The position numbers and the translations under genes were made by a program. The notes below the pieces were generated by a model. That model was not told where the DNA came from, did not search any database, and saw nothing but the letters and a program-made list of their open reading frames with translations. A stretch of 35,529 nt of DNA, from contig JACVIX010000018.1 of NCBI GenBank assembly GCA_015711725.1, positions 1 to 35,529 of the forward strand, written 5' to 3'. Positions 23,026 through 31,907 of the stretch are shown here, piece by piece (the stretch's first letter is position 1; each line of letters begins with the position of its first letter). The stretch comes from Candidatus Geothermincola primus. GTDB taxonomy: Bacteria; Actinomycetota; Geothermincolia; Geothermincolales; Geothermincolaceae.

Positions 23026-26000
23026 ATGGAACTTACGCGAAGAGGTTTCCTGAAGCTCTCAGGTGCTGGCATCGGCACCGCCGCTCTAGTAAGCATGGGA
23101 TTCAATATCTCAGCTTACGCTGCTGGTATGGAATTGCGTACCAGTACCGCCACAGAGACCACCACGGTCTGCCCTTACTGCTCAGTGGGGTGTTCCGCCA
23201 TCGTGAGTGTCATCGACGGCAAACCCGTGGCTATTGAAGGCCTTCCGGACAGTCCGGTTAACCGGGGGAGCCTCTGTTCTAAGGGACAGGCCATCCTTCA
23301 GGTATCCACCAGCGACAGAAGGTTAAACAAAGTACGCGTGCGCGAGCCCAACTCCGAGGAATGGAAGGAGATTTCCTGGGAGAAGGCGCTCGACGAGATC
23401 GCGGAGCTGATCAAAGAAACCAGAGACGCCAACTTTAAAATCAAGGACGACAAGGGAATAACCGTAAATCGTTGTGACGCCATCGCCAACCTAGGTGGCG
23501 CGGCTCTGGACAACGAAGAACTTCATATGATCACCAAATTCGCCAGAGCCCTGGGGCTCGTCTACATCGAGCACCAGGCGCGTATATGACACTCCTCCAC
23601 GGTCTCCAGTCTTGGAGCCACGTATGGACGGGGAGCCATGACCAATCACTGGGCGGATTTAAAGAACGCCGACGTCTTCATGGTATGCGGAGCCAACCCC
23701 GCCGAAAACCATCCTTGCTCCTGGAAGTGGGTTGAGGAAGCGCGGGACAAAAGGGGAGCCAAACTCATCGTGGTGGATCCCCGGTTCACCCGCACAGCGG
23801 CGAAAGCGGATTATTTTTCTTTTATCCGCCCGGGAACCGATATCGCTTTCTTCGGCGGTTTGATCAATTATGCCATGGAGAAAAACTACATCCAGTGGGA
23901 GTATGTACAGAACTATACCAACGCCCCCAATGTGGTGGATCCTAGTTTCTCTTTCGACGTTAAAACCGGTCATTTCAACGGGTGGGACAGCGAGAAAAAA
24001 GCATATAAAAAAGCGACTGATATATGGAAGCTGGTCTACCAGGACCCCAATACTCCGCAAAGGGTGGCGTTGATCGAAGTAACCGACATGGTCAACGCCA
24101 GGGGGAAACCCACGGGCATGATCAATGGGGACCCGAAAACTTGCAGGGTGCGTACGGAAGATCCCCTCTATCCCCAGACCGTATTCGCCAAGCTGAAAGA
24201 ACACTACTCCCGTTACACTCCAGAGACTATCGAAAAAGTGTGTGGGATCCCCAAAGAAAAATTCATCGATATCGCCGAGGCTTATTGCGGCGGCACTTAT
24301 AAACCGGAGAAATCCGGTAATTTGATGTATGCCATGGGGCTCACCCAGCATACAGTCGGAGTTCAGAATATTCGCACCTTCGCTATGCTCCAGCTGCTGC
24401 TGGGCAATACGGGTATGCCAGGCGGCGGGATCAATGCCCTGAGAGGCGAGTCCAATGTGCAAGGTTCCACTGACGCTGGCGCTCTCTATCATATCCTTCC
24501 TGGTTACCTACCCGTCCCCGACTCCGTCACCCTTAACAGCCTCGATGCCTACAATGCGGCTTACTCTAAGGAAAAGATCGGTGGTTTTTGGGTAAATCGC
24601 AGCAAATTTATCGCTAGTCTGCTGGTCTCCTACTGGGGGGATTACGCCAGAAAGGACCTGAAAAAAGCCTTCGATCTGCTCCCCAAGAGAGACGGAACTA
24701 AAGACTACTCCCATATACCCTTATTCGAAGACATGTACCAGGGGATTATCAAAGGGATGATCAGCTGGGGTCAGAACCCACCGGTGGGAGGCCCCAACGC
24801 CAATCTGGAGTCTAAAGCTCTTGAGAACCTGGATTGGCTGGTAGCCATCGACCTATGGGACACCGAGCTGATGAATTTCTGGCGTCGTCCCGGTGCCAAT
24901 CCTAAGGAGATAAAGACCAAGGTTTACGCTCTGCCCGCCGCCTCATCCATTGAGAAAAGCGGGTCGATAACCAATTCCGGGAGGCTCGCGCAGTTCCGTT
25001 GGAAGGCGGTAGAGCCTCCTGGCGAGGCAAAAAGCGACCTATGGATCGTGGACCAGTTGGCACAAAGGCTGAAAAAACTTTATGAAGCCGACAACGGAGC
25101 GCCCAACCGCGAGGCTATCACCAACTTGTTCTGGGATTACGAGCGGGACGAGCACGGCGAGATCGAGGTGGACAACATCGCCCTGGAATTGGGCGGATTC
25201 AAGTGGCCTACCGATGTCAAAGGAACCCAAGATTTCTGGGAGAAAGCCCGCAAGAATGTCCTGCTTAACTTTACCGAGCTCAAGGATGATGGAAGCACCG
25301 CCTGCATCAACTGGATTTATTCTGGAATGTGGGCTAAGGAGGATGACGCGGGACTCAAGATTATCAACGAAAAAGTAGGGTTACCCAAGAATCAAGTCCC
25401 TCGCAACAAGTCCAAGTGGCAGTTCCAGTATGATCCCCAGAATATCTATAAGGACCAACCACCCCTTTCCCTCAATCCCTTATGGGCATATGCTTGGCCC
25501 ATCAACCGCCGTATAATCTACAATCGTTGTTCAGCTGATTATAACGGGGTGCCCTGGGCAAAAGATAAAGCTCTGGTAAGCTGGGACGGAACCAAGTGGG
25601 TAAACAACGACGTTCCTGATTTCTCCTTCCGTACCAAGGATCCCTCCGGCAACTTTGTGCAGGTTCCGCCTGCTGTCTCCGCCTCCGGAGTGGATGCAGG
25701 ACCCTTCCTAATGAACATCGAAAAGGGCAACCAGGTGGGACAGCTATTCGGCAACAGGACCAAAGAAGGGCCCTTCCCTGAACATTATGAACCTCGGGAG
25801 AGTCCAGTGAAAAACCTGCTCAACGGAGCCCAGTGGAATCCCACTATAAAATCGGAGTACAACTCGGCGAAAGAACAGCCAGACCTTTATGGGTTCGCCG
25901 AAGTGGGAGATCCTGAATATCCTTACGTAGGAACCACTTACAGGCTCACTGAGCACTGGCAAGCCGGGCAGATGACCAGAAATCTCACCTGGCTGGGAGA

Positions 26001-26358
26001 GGCTATGCCGGAGATGTTCGTGGAGATTTCCAAGGAGTTAGCCGAGGAGAAAGGCATCAAGAAAGGCGACTTGGTGGAGGTATACAGCAAGAGGGGCAAG
26101 GTCCAAGGAATCGCGGTAGTTACCCCCCGTCTACCTCGGCTAACTTTAGTCGATGGAAATGGCGGCATCAAAAAGGTAGATATTGTGGGCATGGTCTGGC
26201 ACTTCGGTTACACCGGGCTCTTCCCAGGCGGTCCGGAGCGAGATAAAATACCCAAGATAAGTTATGCCGCCAACCAGCTTACGCCTCATGTGGGGGACGC
26301 AAATACCACTATACCTGAATATAAAGCGTTCCTCGTCAACATAAGGAAGGTGAGCTAA
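23026..26358 (+). CDS. fdhA: Selenocysteine-containing formate dehydrogenase, catalytic subunit (UGA read as Sec188)
   Basis: An uninterrupted 1110-residue product is obtained if the in-frame TGA at 23587-23589 is read as selenocysteine; a conventional gene caller would split it into two. Tat signal: ELTRRGFLKLSGAG at the N-terminus with a cleavage-like AYAAG. A four-iron motif (CPYCSVGCSAIV, GSLCSKG) follows. The context QARI-Sec-HSSTVSSLGATYGRGAMTNHW matches E. coli FdnG/FdoG. Downstream are the molybdopterin domains (NPAENHPCSWKW, GNTGMPGGGINALRGESNVQG) and the C-terminal dinucleotide-binding domain (LTEHWQAGQMTRN). The enzyme oxidises formate to CO2, or the reverse, at a Mo/W bis-MGD centre on the outside of the membrane. 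The stop lies one base before fdhB's start. Confidence 0.97.
23601..23619 (+). promoter_or_regulatory. Bacterial SECIS hairpin following the Sec UGA
   Basis: GG (23601-23602) and CC (23618-23619) pair, with a bulged T at 23603 on the 5' side. The upper stem CTCCA/TGGAG (23604-23608 and 23613-23617) closes the apical loop GTCT. A bulged U next to a short upper stem with a GU-containing loop is the arrangement needed by E. coli SelB. The hairpin starts 11 bases after the UGA. Confidence 0.85.
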
Positions 26359-26359
26359 G

Positions 26360-27247
26360 ATGCCGAAAGCTATACTATTCGACGCCAGTAAATGCACAGG
26401 CTGCAGGGCTTGCCAGGTCGCCTGCAAAAGCTGGAATCAGCGGGAATATACGGAAACCCATAATAACGGCACCTATGAGAATCCTCTGGAGCTCACATCT
26501 CAGTGCTGGATGCGCATACTCTTCAACGAACCGGAGGAGGTAAAGGACGTAAATGACCTACGTTGGTATTTCACCAAATACCAATGCATGCACTGCGAAG
26601 AAGCTACCTGTGTAAAGGTTTGCCCCAGCGGAGCCACCAAAAAGTACAAGGTAAGCGACGATGACGCCGAGGCTTACGTGGTGATGACCGATCCCAAGAA
26701 ATGCATAGGTTGCAATTACTGCGTGGCCACCTGCCCATTCTCCGCCTGCCGTTATGACGCCAAAGAGAAGGGCATCTTCCGCTGCCGACTGTGCATTGAC
26801 CGCATCTCCCATAATTCCAGCGATTTTCCGTTCGAGAGCAAGCCTGATTTCACCGAGGAGATGAAAAAGAAATACCCTCGCAATATCCCTGCTTGCGTGC
26901 ATACCTGCACCTCTGGCGCGCTTTCATTTGGGGAGAGGGAAGATTTGTTGAAAAAAGCGGAGGAACGTAAGGATTTCCTCAAAAACAAGCGAAATCGCCA
27001 AAATGCGCAAATCTACGGTGTAAACGAGTTAGATGGCTTGCATTACATCTATGTATTAGAGGATAATCCAGAGGCTTACGGATTGCCTAAAAATCCTACA
27101 GTACCTGCAGGTGTAACCGCGTTTGAAGCTCTGGTAAAGCCAGGATACCCATGGGGCGGCATCGCTTTGGTTGGTTTAATCGCTGCCGCCGGTATCAATT
27201 TCGTGATCAATAAGCGGAACCAGGGCTTGGAGAGAAAGGAGGGATGA
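26360..27247 (+). CDS. fdhB: Formate dehydrogenase iron-sulfur subunit FdhB
   Basis: A 295-residue protein with four ferredoxin-like cluster motifs. These are Cys12-x2-Cys15-x2-Cys18-x3-Cys22 (KCTGCRACQVACKSW), CMHCEEATCVKVCPSGAT, CIGCNYCVATCPFSACRYD, and CRLCIDRI with CVHTCTSGALSFG. A C-terminal membrane helix (GGIALVGLIAAAGINFVI) anchors it, as in E. coli FdnH/FdoH. It carries electrons from FdhA across its clusters towards the membrane. The gene begins one base after fdhA's stop, and rnfC begins one base after its own stop. No cytochrome b subunit follows. Confidence 0.95.
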   Translation: MPKAILFDASKCTGCRACQVACKSWNQREYTETHNNGTYENPLELTSQCWMRILFNEPEEVKDVNDLRWYFTKYQCMHCEEATCVKVCPSGATKKYKVSDDDAEAYVVMTDPKKCIGCNYCVATCPFSACRYDAKEKGIFRCRLCIDRISHNSSDFPFESKPDFTEEMKKKYPRNIPACVHTCTSGALSFGEREDLLKKAEERKDFLKNKRNRQNAQIYGVNELDGLHYIYVLEDNPEAYGLPKNPTVPAGVTAFEALVKPGYPWGGIALVGLIAAAGINFVINKRNQGLERKEG

Positions 27248-27248
27248 G

Positions 27249-28568
27249 ATGGCTGCTGAATTAAAAACCTTCAAAGGAGGCATCCACCCTCCCTACAATA
27301 AAGAGCTTTCCTCAGGTAAGGCCATCGCCGAGGCTCCCATCCCCGATGAGTTGATAATTCCTCTTCAGCAGCATATCGGGGCTCCCTGCGCTCCCCTGGT
27401 CTCCCCCGGCGACAAAGTCAAAGTGGGGCAGAAGATTGGGGAAGCCGAGGCTTTCGTCTCTGCTCCGGTGCACGCCTCGGTATCCGGCACGGTCAAGTCT
27501 ATCGAGGAAGTGGCTAATTTCACTGGTGCCATGGTAAAAAGCGTGATTATCACCCCAGATCCCCAGCAAGAGGCATTCTCCGGCACCCCCCGGGACACCG
27601 AAAACCTCTCCCAGGAGGAGCTAAGGGGGATAGCCCGAGAGGCGGGATTAGTGGGCATGGGCGGGGCGGCCTTTCCCACCCACGTCAAGCTCACTCCTCC
27701 CAAAGAAAAGCCGGTCGATCTGGTTATCATCAACGGTTGCGAATGCGAGCCCTTCCTTACCTGTGACCATCGGCTGATGCTGGAACGCCCCGAAGACCTG
27801 GTAAAAGGGCTAAAACTGCTCATGCGCGCCGTAGGAGCGGAGAAGGGCATCATTGGGGTGGAAGCAAACAAGATGGACGCGGCGGACGCTCTGCGCTCCG
27901 CCTCCGCCTCTGAGCCCAGCGTAAGCGTGGAGATCCTTGAGGTAAAATATCCGGAAGGTGCGGAGAAGATGCTCATCTTCGCGCTAACCGGCCGCAAAGT
28001 TCCCCCAGGCAAGCTCCCCAGCGAGGTAGGTTGCCTTGTGCAGAACGTAGGAACTGCCATCGCCCTCCATGAGGCCGCCTCCACCGGCAAGCCCCTCTAT
28101 GAGAGGGTTGTTACAGTCACCGGGCCAGGAGTGAAGAACCCGGGGAACTTCCTCACCCGTATCGGGACGCCCATCTCCACGCTCATCGATGCGGCGGGGG
28201 GCTTCGTGGGCTCCCCCACCAAGTTGATCATGGGAGGCCCCATGACCGGGTGGGCACAGCCCGACGCCGGTGCCGCAGTGGTCAAAGGCACCTCGGGAGT
28301 GGTGGTGCTCACCAGCGACTTGGTTGACTTAGGAGAAGAGAGCGAATGCGTGCGCTGCTCCAAGTGCGTGGATGTCTGCCCCATGTTCCTGATGCCCAAC
28401 TTCATTGTCCAGGCCACGAAGAGAGCGCAATGGGACAAGGCGGAGATGTGGGGAGCGTTGGACTGTTTCGAGTGCGGCTGCTGTTCTTTCACCTGCCCCG
28501 CCTACATCCCCCATGTAGATTATGTACGGAAGGCCAAGGCCGAAATTGCGGCCCTGAAGAAGAAGTAG
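27249..28568 (+). CDS. RnfC homologue (electron transport complex subunit C)
   Basis: A 439-residue protein of normal RnfC length. The N-terminal domain is FKGGIHPPYNKELSSGKAI with a lipoyl-like swivelling region (VSPGDKVKVGQKIGEAEAFVSAPVHASVSG). The NADH/FMN-binding domain is GLVGMGGAAFPTHVKL, NGCECEPFLTCDHRLM and GRKVPPGKLPSEVGCLVQNVGTA. An SLBB-like domain and two four-iron clusters follow (CVRCSKCVDVCP at about 367, CFECGCCSFTCP). The normal partner is the Rnf complex, where RnfC is the peripheral cytoplasmic NADH dehydrogenase site. Here it directly follows fdhB, and no RnfA, B, E or G lies in the window. It may exchange electrons with NAD(H) on the cytoplasmic side. Confidence 0.9.
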   Translation: MAAELKTFKGGIHPPYNKELSSGKAIAEAPIPDELIIPLQQHIGAPCAPLVSPGDKVKVGQKIGEAEAFVSAPVHASVSGTVKSIEEVANFTGAMVKSVIITPDPQQEAFSGTPRDTENLSQEELRGIAREAGLVGMGGAAFPTHVKLTPPKEKPVDLVIINGCECEPFLTCDHRLMLERPEDLVKGLKLLMRAVGAEKGIIGVEANKMDAADALRSASASEPSVSVEILEVKYPEGAEKMLIFALTGRKVPPGKLPSEVGCLVQNVGTAIALHEAASTGKPLYERVVTVTGPGVKNPGNFLTRIGTPISTLIDAAGGFVGSPTKLIMGGPMTGWAQPDAGAAVVKGTSGVVVLTSDLVDLGEESECVRCSKCVDVCPMFLMPNFIVQATKRAQWDKAEMWGALDCFECGCCSFTCPAYIPHVDYVRKAKAEIAALKKK

Positions 28569-28583
28569 AGGAGGCGATGGGAT

Positions 28584-29540
28584 ATGGCAACTAATAAATT
28601 AATCGTTACCCCGCCCCCCCACCTGAGAGCCAAGGAGAACATACCCATCTCTATGAGGGATGTGCTCATAGCCCTATCTCCAGCGGTGGTTGCGGCGCTG
28701 GTGGTCTTTACTTGGAACGCGCTTTTCAATATTGCCCTATGCACGGTGGTGGCTATCCTTTCCGAGCTTCTTATGAGAAAGCTGATGAAGAGGAAGCCCA
28801 CCCTCAATGATTATAGCGCGGTGGTGACCGGAGTGCTGGTAGCCATGGTTATGCCGGCAAAGATTCACTGGGTGATGTTGGTTATCGCCACCTTCGTGGC
28901 TGTGGGCATTGCCAAAGAGCTCATGGGCGGATTAGGTAGAAACTTGTTCAACCCCGCCCTCTTCGGGTTCGTCTTCGTATGGCTCTGCTCCGGCTTTATC
29001 GCCTCCTGGGCAGGAAATCTCGGCATATTGCCCGCTGGGTTTGATGGAGCCGTCGCCGCCACTCCCCTGGCATACCTCAAGCACGGCACCTTTTCCAGCA
29101 TGCCCCATCCCTCCTATTTGGGTCTGCTCTTCGGGCATCCCCGTGGGGGCGCCCTGGTGGAAGTAGGCTCCTTCTGGGTATTGCTGGGCGCCGCATATCT
29201 CCTCTACAGAGGCGTCATCCGGGCGGCAATTCCCACCGCGATCGTGCTTACCGTCTTGCTTCTCTCCTACATATTGGGAAAGGACGGAGTATATGCCATC
29301 CTGGCAGGAGGAGTTATGCTGGGCGCTTTCTTTATGGCTACCGACTGGGTAACTAGCCCCATGACCCTGTTTGGGCAGATCGTCTTCGGCGTGATAATCG
29401 GCGTCTGTATAGTATTGATCAGAACCTACGGAGCGCCCTCAGGAGCTGTGGCTTTCTCCATCCTGATAGGAAATGCCTTCGTGCCCTTGCTGGACAAGGT
29501 GTTCAAACCACAGCGCTTTGGGGCAGTTGCTGCCGCCTGA
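28584..29540 (+). CDS. RnfD homologue (membrane flavoprotein subunit)
   Basis: A 318-residue membrane protein with about nine or ten hydrophobic helices. GGLGRNLFNPALFGFVFVWL matches the conserved RnfD/NqrB segment. The flavinylation site appears as DGAVAATPLAYLKHG, where Thr160 takes the place of the covalent FMN threonine and the usual SGAT is altered to AAT. GGAGG precedes the ATG. In Rnf, RnfD carries a covalent FMN exposed on the outside. Here it could accept electrons from the extracytoplasmic FdhAB and pass them inward. An adjacent apbE gene supports flavinylation. Ends 11 bases before a strong terminator stem. Confidence 0.88.
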   Translation: MATNKLIVTPPPHLRAKENIPISMRDVLIALSPAVVAALVVFTWNALFNIALCTVVAILSELLMRKLMKRKPTLNDYSAVVTGVLVAMVMPAKIHWVMLVIATFVAVGIAKELMGGLGRNLFNPALFGFVFVWLCSGFIASWAGNLGILPAGFDGAVAATPLAYLKHGTFSSMPHPSYLGLLFGHPRGGALVEVGSFWVLLGAAYLLYRGVIRAAIPTAIVLTVLLLSYILGKDGVYAILAGGVMLGAFFMATDWVTSPMTLFGQIVFGVIIGVCIVLIRTYGAPSGAVAFSILIGNAFVPLLDKVFKPQRFGAVAAA

Positions 29541-29551
29541 CAGCTAGGAAT

Positions 29552-29588
29552 AAAAAACAGGGGCGAGTTCTATCGCCCCTGTTTTTTT
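29552..29588 (+). terminator. Rho-independent terminator after rnfD
   Basis: ACAGGGGCGA and TCGCCCCTGT pair around the loop GTTCTA. An A-run 5' and a T7 run at 29582-29588 flank the stem. This separates the fdhA-rnfD transcript from apbE. Confidence 0.95.
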
Positions 29589-29796
29589 CTTTAAAATCAA
29601 ATCCAAAAAAGGTGATGGTAATTCCAGTTCTATCCCCGGATTACAGGTCATTCCAGTCAATTCATATCTTACGCCAATCGTCCCATGAATTTAACTGAGA
29701 AAACCATCTCTCGTATAGAGAGTCAATACAAATCAGATTCCATCTAAAGCCTCGGTCGAGAAATATGAAAACGCTCTACTAGTTGAATGTAGCAAA

Positions 29797-29825
29797 CTGA
29801 CGCTCATTTCAAGGTCTGCTATACT
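29797..29825 (+). promoter_or_regulatory. Predicted promoter giving a leaderless apbE mRNA
   Basis: CTGACG at 29797-29802, a 17-base spacer and TATACT at 29820-29825. Transcription would begin about 7 bases later, at or next to the apbE ATG at 29833. No Shine-Dalgarno lies between. Confidence 0.45.
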
Positions 29826-29832
29826 ACTGCCT

Positions 29833-30933
29833 ATGAAGGATAGAGAAATCAGGAAGAGGAATCGCAGGGACACCCTCTTATTGATCATCTTGATAGTGAT
29901 AGCAATACCCGTTGCGATATTATTCATAAGATGGGTGGATCCCGGCTACACTCGCGAGCCCTACCGCAGAAGCGAATTCCTCCTCGACGACAGAATAACT
30001 ATAGTGGCTTACGGAAAAAACCGGGAAATGGTGGAGAAGGCTGTAGACTCCGCTTTCCAAGAAATCAGACGTCTGGAGCGCGTCTTTAACCGCTACGACA
30101 CTCAAAGCGAGCTCGCGGAGGTAAACCGCGAAGCCTATCACCGCGCGGTCGAGGTATCTCCAGATCTTTTCGAGGTCCTGGATTTATCTCTTGAATACTA
30201 TCACATCACTGAGGGAACATTTGACATCACTATAGGACCTCTCATTGATCTCTGGGATATACTGGGAAGGATGCAAAGGGGTGAAGGTCCTCCCACCGAA
30301 GAAGAGATCGACACGGCCAAAGCGAGATGTGGCGCTGATAAATTAATACTCGATTCGGAATCTCGCACCGTGAGATTTACCATGGAAAATATGATCATCG
30401 ACCTGGGAGGAGTGGCCAAAGGCTATTGCGCGGACAGGGCAGTGGCTATGCTCCGAGAAAAAGGGGTTGAGAGAGGCTTCGTGGACATGGTGAGCACCAC
30501 CGTGACATTGGGAGAAAAACCCGTAAAAGCTGGCGGCCCTTGGTGGCGCATGGCCATCTCTGACCCTCGCAAAGAGGGAAGCAGCCTGGGAGTCCTCAAC
30601 TTTCCAGGAGATGTATCGGCAAGCACTAGCGGTGATTATCAGCGATATTTCGAATACGAAGGCATAAGGTACTGCCATATTCTTGACCCAGCTAGCGGGC
30701 GTCCAGCCAACAAAGGCGTGATCAGCGACACCGCGGTGATTCTAGCAGCGGATAGCCACGGTGGAGCCAGATCCGATATTCTTTCCACCGCTTTCTTTAT
30801 CATGGGTTATCCCAAATCCTTACGTTGGGCTGAGGAACATGGAATAGAGCTCTTGCTGGTGGACTCCCATGAGATCGTCCACCATACCCCCAATTTAAGT
30901 GAATATTTGGAGATAAGCTCGGAACAGGACTGA
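29833..30933 (+). CDS. apbE: FAD:protein FMN transferase ApbE, membrane-anchored
   Basis: A 366-residue ApbE-family protein. An N-terminal membrane anchor (residues about 13-34) follows a very basic leader. The core is recognisable: RRLERVFNRYDTQSELAEVN, TEGTFDITIGPLIDLW, LGGVAKGYCADRAVAMLREKG, DVSASTSGDYQRYFEYEGIRYCHILDPASG, and RSDILSTAFFIMG with the metal-binding Asp. The usual N-x-GGD/N segment after KG...A...L is replaced by VDMVSTTVTLG (residues about 217-227), a notable deviation. Function: transfers FMN from FAD to a threonine of RnfD/NqrB/RnfG-type proteins outside the cytoplasm. Its natural client here is the RnfD homologue just upstream. The start lacks a ribosome binding site and may be leaderless. 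Confidence 0.88.
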   Translation: MKDREIRKRNRRDTLLLIILIVIAIPVAILFIRWVDPGYTREPYRRSEFLLDDRITIVAYGKNREMVEKAVDSAFQEIRRLERVFNRYDTQSELAEVNREAYHRAVEVSPDLFEVLDLSLEYYHITEGTFDITIGPLIDLWDILGRMQRGEGPPTEEEIDTAKARCGADKLILDSESRTVRFTMENMIIDLGGVAKGYCADRAVAMLREKGVERGFVDMVSTTVTLGEKPVKAGGPWWRMAISDPRKEGSSLGVLNFPGDVSASTSGDYQRYFEYEGIRYCHILDPASGRPANKGVISDTAVILAADSHGGARSDILSTAFFIMGYPKSLRWAEEHGIELLLVDSHEIVHHTPNLSEYLEISSEQD

Positions 30934-30934
30934 A

Positions 30935-31750
30935 GTGATTAAAAAGGAGTACTCTTATATATTAAGGGAAGCGCTGGATGAATCCCAAAAGACGGTAGCT
31001 TTCACTGGAGCGGGCGTCTCGCTGGAAAGTGGAATCCCCACTTTCAGAGGGGACACGGGAATTTGGAGAAGTTATCACCCCGCAATTTATGGAAATCTGC
31101 CGGGCCTTGCCCTCGCCTTCCTGATTAAAACAAAGAAATTTGCCTCATTTATCCATGATGTCCTAGGGACCTTCGCCACCGCCCTTCCCAACCCAGCCCA
31201 TATCAAGCTGGCCCACTGGGAACGGGAGGGGAGGATAGTCGGAGTGATAACCCAGAACGTGGACAACCTGCATCAGGAGGCGGGAAGTAGGGAAGTGCTG
31301 GAATTACACGGAAACATTTACCGGCTACGTTGTCCAGGTTGTGGAAGAAAATATACTCTCGAAAAGCAACGCCTGCTGGAGATATCCAATCAATTAAATA
31401 GGTTATTGGAGGGCGGTAAAAGAATAAGCCGCTTAGAGCTACTCAGTTTGTTGAGAAAATTCGCCGCACGCTGCGAAGCATGTGCCAGAATTACCAGGCC
31501 GGATGTGGTCTTCTTCGGTGAACCGCTTCCGCGTCTCACCCTGGAGATGGCTTTCGAATGGTCTTCTTCCTGTGACCTTTTTTTAAGCATAGGAACCTCT
31601 GGAGTAGTTCAACCTGCCGCCTCCCTCCCTTTTATCGCCAAGCGTTCCGGGGCAAAACTTATCGAGATAAATACCGAACCTTCGGCAATAACCCGCTACG
31701 CCGATGTTTTCATACCCACCCCAGCGGCTAAATTATTCCTGTATCTCTAA
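30935..31750 (+). CDS. Sir2-family NAD-dependent protein deacylase (sirtuin)
   Basis: A 271-residue sirtuin. TGAGVSLESGIPTFRGDTGIW is the NAD-binding signature. TQNVDNLHQEAGSREVLELHG contains the catalytic His. A zinc site is visible in CPGC (after RLR) and CEAC. PDVVFFGEPLP and IGTSGVVQPAASLP complete the fold. An insertion of charged residues lies between the zinc Cys pairs. Sirtuins remove acyl groups from lysine with NAD. The GTG start lies one base after the apbE stop, so the two are probably co-transcribed. A functional link to the formate/Rnf cluster is possible through NAD, but speculative. Confidence 0.9.
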   Translation: MIKKEYSYILREALDESQKTVAFTGAGVSLESGIPTFRGDTGIWRSYHPAIYGNLPGLALAFLIKTKKFASFIHDVLGTFATALPNPAHIKLAHWEREGRIVGVITQNVDNLHQEAGSREVLELHGNIYRLRCPGCGRKYTLEKQRLLEISNQLNRLLEGGKRISRLELLSLLRKFAARCEACARITRPDVVFFGEPLPRLTLEMAFEWSSSCDLFLSIGTSGVVQPAASLPFIAKRSGAKLIEINTEPSAITRYADVFIPTPAAKLFLYL

Positions 31751-31907
31751 GCATCCGCTTCTCAAACAAGCAATAATAATTCTCTTCCGCTCGACTAGAG
31801 CCATTGTGATGTTTCATCTTGTGGAGAATCACTCAATAATTTTCCGAAAAGTCAAATTAATCAAATACTAGGAATGATGCCTCCACCTAGGAAATCATTT
31901 GAAAAAT
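31751..31907. other. Gap between the sirtuin gene and the converging tRNA-Sec gene
   Basis: About 155 bases. On the minus strand it begins with a short T-run after the tRNA-Sec CCA. I see no gene. Confidence 0.4.

Noticed and set aside
24024-24302. A second plus-strand frame inside fdhA.
   Set aside because: Out of frame with fdhA and without start signals; a shadow.
23659-24492. A 277-codon minus-strand frame inside fdhA.
   Set aside because: It lies entirely opposite a strongly conserved gene and has no recognisable domain or start signal.
23638-26358. An ATG at 23638 as the start of a separate 906-residue formate dehydrogenase gene.
   Set aside because: The upstream frame is continuous through the Sec UGA, and the residues between 23590 and 23638 match the formate dehydrogenase active-site loop; there is no ribosome binding site for a separate gene.
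27365-28090. A 241-codon minus-strand frame inside rnfC.
   Set aside because: Its Ser/Pro-rich composition is typical of an antisense shadow of GC-rich coding sequence; the plus strand encodes a clear RnfC.
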